64,000 bases of DNA from Diabrotica undecimpunctata (GCF_040954645.1 NC_092803.1:82746263-82810262); one strand, 5' to 3'. Counted from the stretch's first letter, positions 12,390 to 23,836 are shown. Program-made: numbers and translations. Notes: a model not told the origin generated them from the sequence alone.

Positions 12390-14044
12390 GGATAAACTCG
12401 GATAAAGAAGGATCGAAAAATATTTGTAAACTTGTAAATAAAAAAGGAGAAACTACAACAACTAAGGAAAATATTTTAAAAATTGCTCAAGATTTTTACT
12501 CAGAATTGTATAAGCGAGAAGAACTTCCAGATCCTGATCAAAATCAAATACCAAAAGTTCACAACAGAGGAAATAAAATCAGCTCTCTCGGAGATGAAAA
12601 ACAATAAATTACCTGGAGAAGTTGGGCTAGTCATTGAACAAATCAAATAAGGAGGAAGAACGTTAGTAAATGTGTTAAAAAGGTGTTCAATACTTGTTTG
12701 ACAAAAGGCGTAACCCCCTCCCAGTGGCATAATGCAATAATAACTGTAATGCACAAAAAGGTGACATTTCAGACCTAAAGAACTACAGACCTATTAGTTT
12801 GCTCTCATATACATACAAACTATTCATGAAGATAATAACAAAACGGCTTGTGAACAAACTGGATAGTTACCAACCTTGTGAACAGGCTGGGTTCCGCTCC
12901 AGATACGGAACAAATGATCATCTACAAGTTATAAAAACGCTAATAGAAAAGTGTACAGAGTATAACAAGCCTATCTTTCTTATATTCGTAGATTATGAAA
13001 AGGCGTTTGATACTATAGATCATCATAAAATGCTTCGAGCATTGGCTGACTGCCGCATTGACTACCGATATATCGCCTTGATTAAAAGTATTTACGAAAC
13101 TGGTACAGCTTGTGTCCGCCTTCATGAAGATACCAAGAAGTTTCGATTAGAACGTGGAATTGGACAGGGTGATACTATCTCCCCTAAATTGTTTACAGCT
13201 GTTCTTGAATATATGTTTAAACAAATGGAACGAGTGGCTAACATGGGAATTAATATAAATGGGGAAGATCTGAACCACCTAAGATTTGCCGATGACATCG
13301 TTTATATCTGATAGAGTTGATAAAGCTACAAAAATGCTGCACACGCTATATAAAGTGTCAAAAACAATTGGTCTTAAAATTAACACCTCAAAGACAAAAT
13401 TTATGACCAACCTTGTAGTCAGCGGTAAAATTTTGATTGAGAGCCATAGCATCGACCAAGTAATAGCTTACAAATATCTAGGGCATGAGATACGCTTAGG
13501 CCGAGATAATCAGACAACTGAAATACAAAGAAGTATAGGTCTCACATGGGCTGCCTTTGGTAGATTGAATAACATTTTTAAGTCTATTATCACAGTTTGT
13601 TTAAAAATAAAGGTTTTTAACCAGTGCGTTTTACCGGTTCTTACATATGGTGCAGAAACACTGACTCTGACAAAAAGAACAATAGATAAAATAAGAGTTA
13701 CACAACGCGCTATGGAAAGATCAATCTTAGGTATTACCATCAGAGATAAAGTACCAAACCTAGAAATAAGAAGAACAGGAGTTACAGATGCAGTTGAAAA
13801 AATAGCCATGGCTAAATGGGCTTGGGCCGGACATGTTGCCAGATTAACAGATGATAGATGGACCAGAAAGATTCTGGAATGGCGATCAAAGCAAGAGGCA
13901 TATCGAAGCAGAGGACGACCACTGACTAGATGGACGGATGATATCAAGTGCATCACCACAAACTGGATGCAAGAAGCTCAAGATAGAAATAGGTGGAAAA
14001 TTGTACGGGAGGCCTACGTTCTGCAGTGGACAAATATAGGCTAA
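12390..14044 (+). pseudogene. RTE-like LINE reverse transcriptase, frameshifted
   Basis: The second LINE family in the window. A decayed N-terminal part (KNICKLVNKKGETTTTKENI, then GVTPSQWHNAIITVMHKKGD) leads into a long clean frame from 12,799. That frame holds KNYRPISLLSYTYKLF, IFLIFVDYEKAFDTIDHHK, RGIGQGDTISPKLF and LNHLRFADDIVYI, with the catalytic FADD intact. A frameshift near 13,300 shifts to a second clean frame (13,286-14,044) with YKYLGHEIRLGRDNQ, VLTYGAETLTLTKRT, KWAWAGHVARLTDDRW, RGRPLTRWTDDIK and a natural end QWTNIG-stop. The 3' half is well preserved, so the copy is younger than most LINE debris here. A related copy is at 47,100-48,205. Confidence 0.88.
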
Positions 14045-14199
14045 TTGATCATATGAATTTACTGTATGCAAAAACTCAATATTCTGGGTCATCCTCCACT
14101 TTACACATTCCGCATCGATCGTCATTCGTCTTTTTTAATTTGTAAGTCTAGGTAATAAAGTACCCATGGGTTGTTAAAATTGTGCGAAATAAAAGTTCT
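14045..14199. other. LINE 3' untranslated region / junction
   Basis: Short AT-rich stretch between the stop of the plus-strand LINE and the 3' end of a minus-strand LINE; no separate feature seen. Confidence 0.4.
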
Positions 14200-14490
14200 T
14201 CTTCTTAATGTGCCTATCCGTTACGAATGTTGGCGATCATCATGTCAACCTTTATCTTATCTGCAGAAGCGCGGAAAAGCGGCACAGATGTTGTTTTGAA
14301 CCAGATTCTGAGGTTATTTAACCAAGATGTTCTTCTTCTTCCTGGACCTCGTTTTCCAAATATTTTCCTTGCAGGATGACTTGGAGGAAAGCATAATAAA
14401 AGTTAGTATGTCTAAATTTGCAGTTTATCTAGGGTTTCATGATAGGGTGTTCTCGTCCAATTTTCTTTAGTACTTTCTTCGGTCGACTCT
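14200..14490 (-). pseudogene. RTE-like LINE 3'-end fragment
   Basis: Minus strand reads GKRGPGRRRTSWLNNLRIWF, SVPLFRASADKIKVDMMIAN and IRNG, then GAAGAAGAA at the 3' end (plus CTTCTTCTT near 14,205). Same family and same 3' boundary as 6,991-10,290, truncated at its 5' end. Confidence 0.8.
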
Positions 14491-14739
14491 TTTTGCCACT
14501 GTCTCACGCTATTTTTCCGCTTTTCTTTCTGGAGTTCTTTATACAATATATTCCATTTTTTGTTATACATTTTCTTACATTTTCCTTTGATATTATTTAA
14601 ATTGGTATTATCCCTACTACCATTAATACAGCATTGGTTGAAGTTGTACTATATGTGCTTACTACCCTTAATAGTGGTTTTCTTTGAGCCTTATCATCAT
14701 TTTCATGTATTTTTTTCCTTTAGTATTTCCTTCCAGACT

Positions 14740-14905
14740 AGAACTGCATATAGAACTGTAGAGTGTCTTCTTCTTTGTCAGCAATTTTTAGGCACTCCTG
14801 AATGTAGGTCTCTTCTAATTGGCTTCCATTTTTCTCTATCTTGCGTCAATCTAATTCACTTTTTGCCTGCAGCTGTTGTTATGTCATTTACCTATATTTT
14901 TTGGA
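14740..14905 (-). pseudogene. Possible LINE C-terminal relic
   Basis: Minus-strand LTQDREKWKPIRRDLHSGVP resembles the 'DR-KW' tail motif of LINE polyproteins; the surroundings are decayed. Weak support. Confidence 0.35.
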
Positions 14906-15000
14906 TTTTAAAAATTTGGAATTTAAAAATTCTTTTTGGTCATTTAGGGCTTCATCTTTATTAACAATACTGTCGACTGATTTAAAAGACATCAGCTCAC

Positions 15001-15490
15001 CTAGTCACAACTGTTGAATCTGGAAGTTAATTTCGTTAACGTAAACAATTTTCGCCCCAATATTGCGCGCTCAATGAGCCAATTATGATTCAAGTAATTA
15101 TTCAGTATAGCCAGGAAGACACTTACAATTAATTCATGTTCGGTCTCAACAAAAGTGCAGAAATTATCTAGAAGTTTAATGCATTGTGTATTTGGATGCA
15201 GTTTTATTTTACCGTTTCCAATATTTAGCAAATGTTTGCAAAATATTTGCTCCGATAGATCATTTTGCACTTGTACTCTTATCTTAATGGTCAATCCAAC
15301 TGTTTTGACATTTCACCATAAAAACGGTTGTGTTAAACATACATTAATCTCATTCGCATATGTAAAGGGAGAAATAACCGGTAATGTCTGTCTGAAGTCA
15401 TCAGACAGCAGTAATACAGCATCATCGAATAGTTTGTCGTTACGGTTTAAATCTTGCATACCTTTATGTAATGCTTCCAGTGAATCTTAA
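15001..15490 (-). pseudogene. Helitron PIF1-type helicase fragment
   Basis: A 160-residue piece of the rolling-circle transposon helicase. Read on the minus strand from 15,490: ALHKGMQDLNRNDKLFDDAV, then VLLLSDDFRQTLPVI (helicase motif III; usual GDFRQ with Gly changed to Asp). A stop follows (PFLW-stop-NVKTVGL), then LTIKIRVQVQNDLSEQIF, LLNIGNGKIKLHPNTQCI and LIVSVFLAILNNYLNHNWL, ending in ERAIL. The order and motifs match Helitron helicases rather than cellular PIF1, because the IGNGK and NWLxERAIL boxes are together. No Rep nuclease and no Helitron termini (5' TC, 3' CTRR hairpin) were identified. Confidence 0.8.
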
Positions 15491-16249
15491 TAATTTATCC
15501 TCGATTAGAACTGAACTCTTACCATTACACTTCTTTTTTAATGTTACATATTGCATTTGGGTTGCTATGAGCGTCTAATGGTAGCTTAAGTACTAAATGT
15601 GCTGTTCACAAGATCTAACAATTTTCTAAATTAACAACTGTAAGTTCCATACATTTGGCGCAACTCAACTACTGTAAATTATCATAAATTACGATTACAA
15701 TATATTGCAATTGCAATAAAAATATATATGGAAATTTTTATGGATTTAGTATACTCAATTAGATTTTAACACTTTTAAACATTCTCAGTAGATTTTAAAA
15801 TTAAAGTTTATTTAGAATTCTTCCAATAAAATTTTAATTGTTAAAATGTGTTGAATTAATGCATGAGCTCATATTTTTAACTTTATTGCAGAGAAAATGC
15901 TACAAAATCGTTTTTTATTGTAAATAATCAATGTTGAACATTTTAGAATTATTTTTAATTTTAATCATACATAATTCTGTTAAAAATAAAAATATTTTAC
16001 TCTCGAGTAAAAATCAAATTTTTCTAAAACACTTCATACACAACTAATAAAACTTGATATCTAATGGTATAATGGTATAGATCAGTATAATATAACTGTA
16101 TGGAAAAATAAAACTTCCACTGCTTTTACTATTTTAATTACAATTTTATCATATTTTCACGAGTTTATGCGAAACGAAAAAAATAAATACACGTGAGGTT
16201 AGTTTGTGAAACGTCATTACCACTTTAGTAGAGGTAGAGTCTTATAAAA
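15491..16249. other. No gene recognised
   Basis: Very AT-rich (long A/T tracts near 15,700-16,150); no coding segment or ordered repeat identified. Confidence 0.5.
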
Positions 16250-16407
16250 CATTTTTAAGTTACAATTAAAAAAAAAATAGGGTCATACATCGAGATAAAA
16301 AATATCCTCTCTCCTAAGTTGGACCAACGAATACACTTTCACAAAATTTTATAGCAATTGGTTCAGTGGTTTTTGAATATTGGCTTAGACAAACATCGTG
16401 ACACGAG

Positions 16408-16457
<50 letters not shown>
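16250..16457. repeat. TE tail plus (TA)n microsatellite
   Basis: The 'attggttcagtggtttttga' segment followed by 'gacaaacatcgtgac' and a TA run (16,410-16,456) resembles the 3' tails of insect non-LTR elements, which often read 'aatcggttcagccgtttt'. The TA run begins exactly where the tail ends. Confidence 0.5.
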
Positions 16458-16461
<4 letters not shown>

Positions 16462-16530
16462 AATAAAGTATTTTTTAACTAAATATTAAATATAGAATAT
16501 GATAAAATACTAGAATACTTAAAAATATTG

Positions 16531-17740
16531 TCAATATTTATTCACTTGTACATCATTTGTAAGGGGGCATAGATTTACAACACTTCTTTTTATTGACCAC
16601 ATCATTGGGACCAGCATACAATGCTTCAACACGTCCCATACTAGTTCAAAGGAGGTAAGTGACGATCCTTGATTAGAACCAGAGTGCCAATTTGAATGCT
16701 TGAATGATTCTGCTTCTACTTTTGTCTTTGCTGCAGCCCAAAAACGTACTCCAGACACGAGCGTTACCAGAAGCGCTGTCGAAGTTACTGAAGTCGTTAC
16801 AGTGTATTTGGCGAAATACGAGTGAGATCAATTTCTGGAATGGATTTCATCGATCGTCCAATTAAAAAGTGAGCAGGTCTGATGGGAGCAATGTCAGAGG
16901 GATTACAAGACATATGACTTGGAGGCTGGGAGTTAAGTATTCGCTTAACCAGAGCAAGTATTGTAGAGAAGTACTTACAAGTTAATTTATATTCTGAAAT
17001 TACACCTACCAGAATTCTGAAATAATTACACATACTAGATGTGACTTCATAGATTTTCTTCCAGCCTCCTACAGGCCTCGGAAATAAGACGAATGGGCAG
17101 GTATAAACTGCCATTGTATATCATTATTTGCACAAATTTACAGATATATGAGCATGATTGGTTTTGTGAAATTTACCTAAATCTTGTAAGTAATTGTTAA
17201 AACCGACAAAATTTGTACCATTATGTCATCATTTGTGCGGGTTTCCCTATCCTGGCAATAAATCGCTTTAATTCGTCTAAAAATGACTGATCTGTTAAGT
17301 CCTGAACAAGCTCCAAATCAATTGCCTTTACAGCTAGACATACAAAGAGACCAAAATATGTCTTATAAAAGGATGAGTTTTGCCCTCGTTCAGTTTTAAG
17401 GACAAATGGGCCCATAGTCAACTCCTGTCACAGAAAATTGAAGAGGTGGAGCACCACGTGCTATGGGAAGACCCCATATTATTGGAGGTATTTAATTTTA
17501 ATGGGTCCAAAGGTATTTAATTTTAATGGGCAAATATTTAAGGTATTTAATGAGACAAAAGGTTTCTCTAATCACAAAGAAAAAATGCTGAGGGTCAGCA
17601 TGAAAAGTCAAAAATCAGTTGATTAGAACACCAAGGTCGTAAGTGAATAACGCACAGGCACTAATATGGGGTGTGTCTTATCGAAGAAATTTGCCTCCTA
17701 CCTCTATTACACCCCTTAAATCTAAAAAAGGATTTACCAT
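16531..17740 (-). pseudogene. BEL/Pao LTR-retrotransposon integrase relic
   Basis: Minus-strand order matches the C-terminal pol of BEL/Pao elements. First comes a decayed zinc-binding region (HPILVPVRYSLTTLVF, then HADPQHFLFVIRETF). The integrase core start follows (GPFVLKTERGQNSSF, FGLFVCLAVKAIDLELVQDL, SFLDELKRFIARIGKP), then ILALVKRILNSQPPSHM, IAPIRPAHFLIGRSM (17,114-16,797), and a DUF5641-like tail with VLIKDRHLPPLN. Frames are broken by stops and shifts, and the catalytic core is partly lost between 17,221 and 17,114. No LTRs were recognised. Confidence 0.82.
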
Positions 17741-19859
17741 TTACTAAAAGCCTAATCATTCAAAACTGTAAAAAAATCACGAAGATCCGTAAAAAACATG
17801 TTATTGGGGTATCTTTTATATTTATTTCGTGAAAAAAAATATAAGACTCTGTTTTGAGAGTAAAAGCATGTTCCCAAAATGGGAACGTTGGTATCTTTAG
17901 GTCACAACTATATAACAAAGTAATATCATTGCAGTCAAAAATATTGTATTTCTTACACAACAACAAAACTCACAAAATTTAATTTAAAACTATAAACGTA
18001 AGGTTACACATAAACATGTTAACAAGCTGTATGTTTTTTTTTGCATACATTACATTTTCCTTATTATGTACTTCTAGAAAAATGATTTATTCCATCAGAT
18101 CGTATATCTTTATACGTATATCTTGAAATGCATATCTTGTGCAGTAGATCAGTAACCATCCTCAGATGAAACATGATATTAGCGAAGTTATTCTTGAGAA
18201 ACAGTAAAGTTGTGAATATTTTTAACCATACCTCTGCGGGTATACTTCGGCATTGTGACGAATAAATTAAATTATTCTAGGTGTGAAAAATAATGAAACA
18301 ATTTTGAACTCAGATTTGGCCAACTGTTCATCGTCTACTCTTGGTGGAGTGGAAGCTTGAGCTTGAATTCTAACCTTCCCACTTTTTTTCCATTTACGTT
18401 GAACCAATATTTTTTTCTCCCCTATCCTCGTCAGAGGATTCATAAGCGTGAATTTTTACTTCAGCATGTACACTTCAAGTCATATAAAACTGGTACACTT
18501 TTTTTTTCCCAATGTAAACCTGTGTTCAGACTGGATACAATGGTCCGTGAATCAATTCGCTGTTGCCATCACAGATAACGGAATTGCACAAAATCTAAAT
18601 ATAAAAAATAACGTTCAGAAATGTATAAAGTTTTTAGATAGGTATTATTTTTATCATTAACAACAGAAAACTGTGTCTAATAAATTTAATAACCAAAGAT
18701 AGGGTTGAGCTTATATCCAAAATGTTTGAAGGGAACATTGAAATGCATCTACTGTAATTTTATACTTTAATAACCACCGAACACGATCTGTATTTTGTGT
18801 CACTAAGCTTAGCAGCAATACTTAGCAGCAGCTTAGCAGTAACAGGCAATATAGCAAGATTAAATTATAATTTATTACAAGAACAATAAATGTGAAAAAC
18901 TAACATTATACTTTATCCTACGTATTATAAACTATAAAATATCCGGGACGAAAAAACGCTTTTCAAAACGTGACAGTTACAATCCAATATCTCACTGTAA
19001 TATTTTATTATAATAATTTAAAGTTATGTTTAGATTGATTATCTATCATTATTTTTGAATTGAAATATTTTCATAAATTATAATAAAACACAAATCAATG
19101 TGTGGGTACTTAATTGAGATTATGGAAAATTACAATAGTAATAGGAGAATTTTAGGATGCATGTTTAAATAAATGTGACTGACTGATAGAGAATGGTCGA
19201 TAATGTTTTAGTTTTTAGTATACTCAAAACTGGCGGTCTGTCGCAGAGCCCTGCTTTTAGCTAGTTTCACATAATATTTTCGTTGAACTAGCAACAGTGC
19301 CCTGGAAATTAGAATGAAACATGTGACAAGATCGACGTACACAACTTAAAAAAAAAACGATTTTTGGTTATAAGAGTTGTACCAGTTTTTTATGACGCGA
19401 ACGGTACTTCATCTGGTACATCAGGAATATCTAACATTCGATCGTTACGTAAAAATATGAGTCATATTAAAAACCTGTAAACATGTTGTTTATTGACTAA
19501 TATGTTGTAGATTCTACGAGACCCTTCGATCAGCTGGCAGAAATCTGCCTGAAACGGTCGCTTCGAAGTTTCCAGAAACCGATCGAACGATGACCCGGAT
19601 TTACTTTCTAGTATAATCAGAGGAATTCGTCTGAACTTTCGAACAGCTGTATTTTCATATATAATAACGGAGCTTTCATTGAAGGAAGTCAGTCAAAAGA
19701 AGATATCGCGATCGAGTATTTTAAATGTGACGCTCGGATATATAAATTTTTGTAAGATAAATTAATATAAATAAAATTTAAATAAATTAAATTCGTAAGT
19801 GTTATAAATATTGAACCTTTAGTAAATTAAGATAAGAACAATAAATTAGAATTAATAAG
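17741..19859. other. No gene recognised; AT-rich, possible LTR-like end
   Basis: No coding motif found in about 2.1 kb. The part from about 19,500 to 19,860 is less AT-rich at its left, has short palindromes (CTTCGATCAGC, TTTCGAACAGC) and a TATATAAA box, and stops where the LINE relic begins. It could be a solo LTR, but no TG...CA ends or target duplication could be confirmed. Confidence 0.35.
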
Positions 19860-20257
19860 GACACACGATAATAGGTTGAATAATATAGGCGATAGTATAC
19901 ATCCTTGTCTAACGCCTCGCAGAATCTGAATCGCTTCCGTCGGTTCATCTTCAAGATTTGTTCTTATTGTGGCTAATTGGTTCCAGTATAAATTTTGTAT
20001 TAAAAGCCCTTTTTTATCATCTATTTGGGCGCTTTTGTTAGAACATCCATCGTTCTTCGGTGTTCTGGAACTGTGTCAAATACTTTTCCACTCTGCATCT
20101 TTGGTATAATAACTGTAGACTAAACAGTGCATCTCTTATACCTACGCCTTTTATAAATCTAACTGTGTGTCTTGTATTCTCTCTTCGGATAGCTTGTATA
20201 TTCTACGATGTATACTTTTAAGAATAAGTTTTAGTGTATGGCTCATTAGACTTATTA
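19860..20257 (-). pseudogene. Host LINE, segment 3 (RT palm)
   Basis: The part of a minus-strand LINE lying left of the Sailor element. It reads ISLMSHTLKLILKSIHRRIY, then RFIKGVGIRDALFSLQLL, and finally ILRGVRQGCILSPILFNLLS, the RQG-LSP RT box. It is the direct continuation of segment 2 (23,138-23,477) across the Sailor insertion; removing the element and one TA restores the frame CEEYR-LISLMSH. The match ends abruptly near 19,862, before the YADD box. Confidence 0.85.
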
Positions 20258-20908
20258 TTCTCCGTTCATAAATTGTTGAGAGCACGAAATGTGCCTCAAA
20301 CCCATAAAACGGTCGTAAACCATAGGCGTTCCTGAGGTGTTTATTCATTAAATAATAATATAATATTTTTTAATACTGTTATATATATAATATTATTAAT
20401 ATTTTAATACTAATATATTTAGTAAAAAAACAATTAAAACTTTCACGGCTAATGTTATGTAATTATATTATATTAATAAAAATAAGAATTTAACCATTAA
20501 CAATTTTGTAAATAAGAATACCTTATCTCTTTGGATATTTCAATACTATTCTTCGCGTTTAATCACTTTACTAGAAAACCTGGAATTCATATCCGAAGGT
20601 ACTATTCGTTGCAAATAATTAGGATAGAATTCCCCAGATTTTTAATAATATAATGGGTATGCTTTGGCCACGTGCCTCGTTTGTTCAGTTTATATTCGAA
20701 ACTTAACTTAAAAGGGTGAAGTTATTACGAACGAAAACAATTTTTTTGTTTAGTACGTTTTTGATCGCATGTAATTTACGGCTTGAATATTAGCGTCTTG
20801 AATATTTCTTGCGCGAATTATATGCAGTGCGTTAGTGATTTTTTATTCCATATACCTACGAACATATACGTACTTTTCGCTCGTGCTCGTTTTGTTGGAT
20901 TGTTTGTG

Positions 20909-22111
20909 ATGGCTTCATCATCAACATCATCAAGTTTTACACCGGTAGTGTTGCGTACAGTCAGTAAGTCTGTCTATTCACCAAGAGAGAAGACTATTGT
21001 CCTGAATGCTCACGATGCTCTGGTTTCTCAGAATCCCACAAACACTGTTCGCAACATAGTCGAAAGTTGTGCCAACATGACTGGCGTAGGGGAGTCAACT
21101 ATATATAGGTTCCTATCAGAAAGAAAAAAACACTGTATAGCTAACCCAAACACAAACGAACACTTAAAGAGAGGGAAAAAGCCTATTGAAATTGATGAAT
21201 TTGCCAAAAATGGTATTCGAAGGAAAATTCATGGATTTTTTTTCAAAAAAGAAATACCAAACCTAAACAAAATTTTACAAGAAGTTAGAGACGACCCGGA
21301 TTTGCCTCATATCGGACGAACTAAATTGTGGCAAGTTTTAAAAGAATTAAATTTCCGGTGGGAGAAATCAGACCGAAAATCATTTTTGATTGACCGGGAG
21401 GAGATAATATGTTGGAGAAGAAATTATCTAAAATCCATACGAAAATTCCGGGCTAAAGGAAGGCCCATCTTCTATCAGGATGAAACGTGGGTAAACTCAG
21501 GTCATACTCTAAAAAAAATTTGGTCATATAAAAATATATTAAGCTCCAGGCAAGCCTTTATGAGAGGTTGGTCTACTGGTATCTCCCCACCTTCTGGTAA
21601 AGGCAGTAGATTAATAATTTCTCACATTGGCAGTAAAAAAGGATTTGTTAAGCATGGTTTATTGGAATTTCAGTCCAAAAGCACAAAAGACTATCACGAG
21701 GAGATGACAGCTGATGTGTTCGAAGAGTATTTTGAGCAGATGATTGAACACATACCACCAAATTCAATTATAGTATTAGATAATGCACCTTATTATTCAC
21801 GACTAGTAGAAAGACTTCCAACGACTGCGTGGAAGAAACAGGATATTCTTGACTGGCTGCGGAATAAGTATCTGCCTTACGAAGATGGAATGGTAAAAGC
21901 AGAACTTCTAAAAATTGCCCGGCAACACAAATCTAAGTTCAAGGAATACGTAGTTGACAAAATGGCGAAAAGGCGAAACATTACAGTCCTTAGACTTCCA
22001 CCCTACCACTGCGAAATAAATCCAATTGAACTCATTTGGGCACAAATGAAAAGTTATGTGGCTAGAAAAAATACGTTATATAAAATACAAGCTGTACGTG
22101 AATTGTTATAA
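20909..22111 (+). CDS. DD82E transposase, catalytic core intact, C-terminus cut by stop
   Basis: Binds the element's ends and catalyses cut-and-paste transposition into TA. The frame is open from an ATG at 20,783, but the first 42 codons are hydrophobic and unconserved, so the start is placed at MASSSTSSSF (20,909). Counting from the 20,783 ATG: HTH region with STIYRFLSERK (105-115) and a second helix set FRWEKSDRKSFLI (191-203). Catalytic residues are D233 in YQDETWVNSGH, D333 in IVLDNAPYYS and E416 in YHCEINPIELIW, with exactly 82 residues between D333 and E416. The frame ends RELL-TAA, where a Gln codon would keep it open. Beyond the stop, ESLQHITVRGSW and HITEQNWKDAVRHVLEEEQK continue in frame to about 22,254 with one more stop. 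The product may therefore lack its last 40-50 residues and may be inactive. Confidence 0.87.
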   Translation: MASSSTSSSFTPVVLRTVSKSVYSPREKTIVLNAHDALVSQNPTNTVRNIVESCANMTGVGESTIYRFLSERKKHCIANPNTNEHLKRGKKPIEIDEFAKNGIRRKIHGFFFKKEIPNLNKILQEVRDDPDLPHIGRTKLWQVLKELNFRWEKSDRKSFLIDREEIICWRRNYLKSIRKFRAKGRPIFYQDETWVNSGHTLKKIWSYKNILSSRQAFMRGWSTGISPPSGKGSRLIISHIGSKKGFVKHGLLEFQSKSTKDYHEEMTADVFEEYFEQMIEHIPPNSIIVLDNAPYYSRLVERLPTTAWKKQDILDWLRNKYLPYEDGMVKAELLKIARQHKSKFKEYVVDKMAKRRNITVLRLPPYHCEINPIELIWAQMKSYVARKNTLYKIQAVRELL

Positions 22112-22367
22112 GAGTCTTTACAACATATTACAGTTCGCGGATCATGGACAAGCTGGCTCTAACATATTACAGAACAAAACTGGAAAGATGCAGTAAGGCA
22201 TGTATTAGAAGAAGAACAAAAAATGCGGGATCGAGACACAACCGCTAATTATTAACCCTCAAGATGACTCGGATTCCGAAGTTGATCCTATTTATTTTGA
22301 ATTTGAATAGTGTTCTAATCGTAATTATATAAGGTAAGTAATCATAGTTGTAATCGTAAGGTATTAA

Positions 22368-22765
22368 AGGGGAAAGGCGCAGAATGTCGCCTGTCAAAAT
22401 GTTCAATGTGTTTTAAATGTATCCATTTTTTTTTCAAATCCTGAGAAAACTAAACAGCATTTTTTAAAAATTTAAAGGCAGAATGAAATATTTTTTAGAA
22501 TAAATAAAAAGTTTCTTTTGTATGCAATATTTTCAATTAAAAATTATACTATATTTTCTCTTTTATTTTCAGCCCTGTTACATAACATATTAAAATAAAC
22601 ATTGTAGAAGTTTTCAGGGACTTTTTACCCTGAGTAATAATGTAATCTTTCATTCTGCGTTTAAATTTTTCAAAAATATTTATTAGTTTTCTCCGGATTC
22701 GAAAATAATGGATACATTTAAAACACATTGGAAATTTTGCCAGGCGACATTTGGCGCCTTTTTCT
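22368..22765. mobile_element. TTAA-flanked MITE nested in Sailor
   Basis: A 398-bp non-coding palindromic element. Inverted arms of about 115 bp share GGCGC, ATGTCGCCTG, CAATGTGTTTTAAATGTATC and GAGAAAACTAA in the same order. TTAA lies at 22,364-22,367 and 22,766-22,769, which suggests mobilisation by a piggyBac-type transposase. Its ends (AGGGGAAAGGCGC) differ from those of the piggyBac at 23,478-30,236, so that element is not its obvious parent. Confidence 0.8.
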
Positions 22766-23137
22766 TTAATTAAATAAATGTATCTTTTACAAATGGCAAA
22801 AAACTTTTTATTTTTGAATAAAATAATTAAGTTTTATTAAAAAATACAATTTACATAAGTACAATTTAAAAAATATATTTATTTAGTTTAAATAAATGTT
22901 TTAATCATATACTCTACGACACTGGTCGTTCATATCTAACCATTCAAAATACCCCCGTAATAGGATTATAAGGTATTGTATTCCTTCAGATATAAGGTGG
23001 GTTAGTCGAAAACGTCTTAAACCGTCAGTTTTAGGTTGGTTTTTACTATTATATCGTATTACCTATCCCCTCTGTATTTCAGTTTTTTAATTATGGTTAA
23101 ACTTGTAGTGAGCTATTAACAAATTGTGAACCGACTG

Positions 23138-23477
23138 TAGCCTATATTCTTCGCACTTTTTCGCTCCCTGTTTCTTTGGTTACGTAATAAATTCTGAAAT
23201 ATGCCAATCTTTTGGAATATTACTTGTGTCATAGATATTATTGAAGATTTTACATAGTATTCTTAAAGCTTCACCATCAAAAAGTTTAAGAAATTCAGAC
23301 TGTACTCCATGGACTTCACTACATTTCAGTTTTTTCATGTCATGTTTTTTACAGTTTTTCCGCGTGTTTTCTTTAACTTGTTTCTATACACGCCCAGTAA
23401 AGGATTGTGGTCGGATTGAATATCAGCGCCTGGGTAGGTTTTAACACTGTTAAAATTATTTCGATATCTTTTGTTAA
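23138..23477 (-). pseudogene. Host LINE, segment 2 (end of EN and start of RT)
   Basis: Reads on the minus strand from the piggyBac junction: NKRYRNNFNSVKTYPGADIQ, then SDHNPLLG (the endonuclease His box), then after a decayed or deleted stretch VHGVQSEFLKLFDGEALRIL, CKIFNNIYDTSNIPKDW, PKKQGAKKCEEYR, ending at the Sailor junction. It has stops (EFIT-stop-PKKQGA) and lacks most of the EN-RT linker. Both ends are defined by younger insertions. Confidence 0.88.
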
Positions 23478-23605
23478 CCCTTAACTTGGCGCGCACATAA
23501 CCGCTGTAAGAAAAATGTTTTTGCTTACTAAATATTATCTTTAGAGGGCTCCATTTTCAGAGTCAATTACATTTTTGTTTCTATTTAAATTTTTTTGGCA
23601 TTTTA

Positions 23606-23770
23606 TTGACATTGTATCTCATAAGATACATTGCTAGGCGTACCGTACATTACAATGTATCTCGCAAGACACATTGCCAGGAATACTATAAAACAAGTAC
23701 TGATGACCAATAGATACATTGCCAGGTTATTAGAAAAATACCTCCGTATCTAGAAAGATACATTGCAAAG
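23606..23770. repeat. Left subterminal repeats of piggyBac
   Basis: Four degenerate copies of a palindrome-like unit: TGTATCTCATAAGATACA, TGTATCTCGCAAGACACA, ATAGATACATTGCCAGG and CGTATCTAGAAAGATACA. Each is followed by TTGC, three of them by TTGC(T/C)AGG. Likely transposase-binding or regulatory sites (inference from symmetry with the right end). Confidence 0.85.
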
Positions 23771-23836
23771 ATGTTTATTTGTCGTTTGGACCAATATATT
23801 AAATAATATTGGATTAAATGGAAATTATCAAATTTT

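Larger units (their letters stand above)
20258..23137 (+). mobile_element. Sailor-like (DD82E) IS630-Tc1-mariner transposon
   Basis: A 2,880-bp element bounded by TA at 20,256-20,257 and 23,138-23,139. The ends are imperfect inverted repeats: left TTCTCCGTTCATAAATTGTT, right (reverse complement) CAGTCGGTTCACAATTTGTT, continuing into GAGAGCAC / AATAGCTC. The boundaries are confirmed independently, because deleting the element plus one TA rejoins a LINE reading frame. It carries one transposase gene (20,909-22,111) and a nested MITE (22,368-22,765). DD82E comes from counting residues between the second and third catalytic acidic residues; the Sailor name follows published use for that spacing (from memory). 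Confidence 0.88.

Noticed and set aside
19500..19860. Solo LTR
   Set aside because: A TATA-like box and a sharp junction with the LINE were seen, but no TG...CA ends, inverted dinucleotides or target duplication could be confirmed.
20783..20908. N-terminal extension of the DD82E transposase (42 codons from the first ATG)
   Set aside because: Hydrophobic, unlike the rest, and the downstream ATG at 20,909 starts a plausible N-terminus; cannot be excluded without transcript data.
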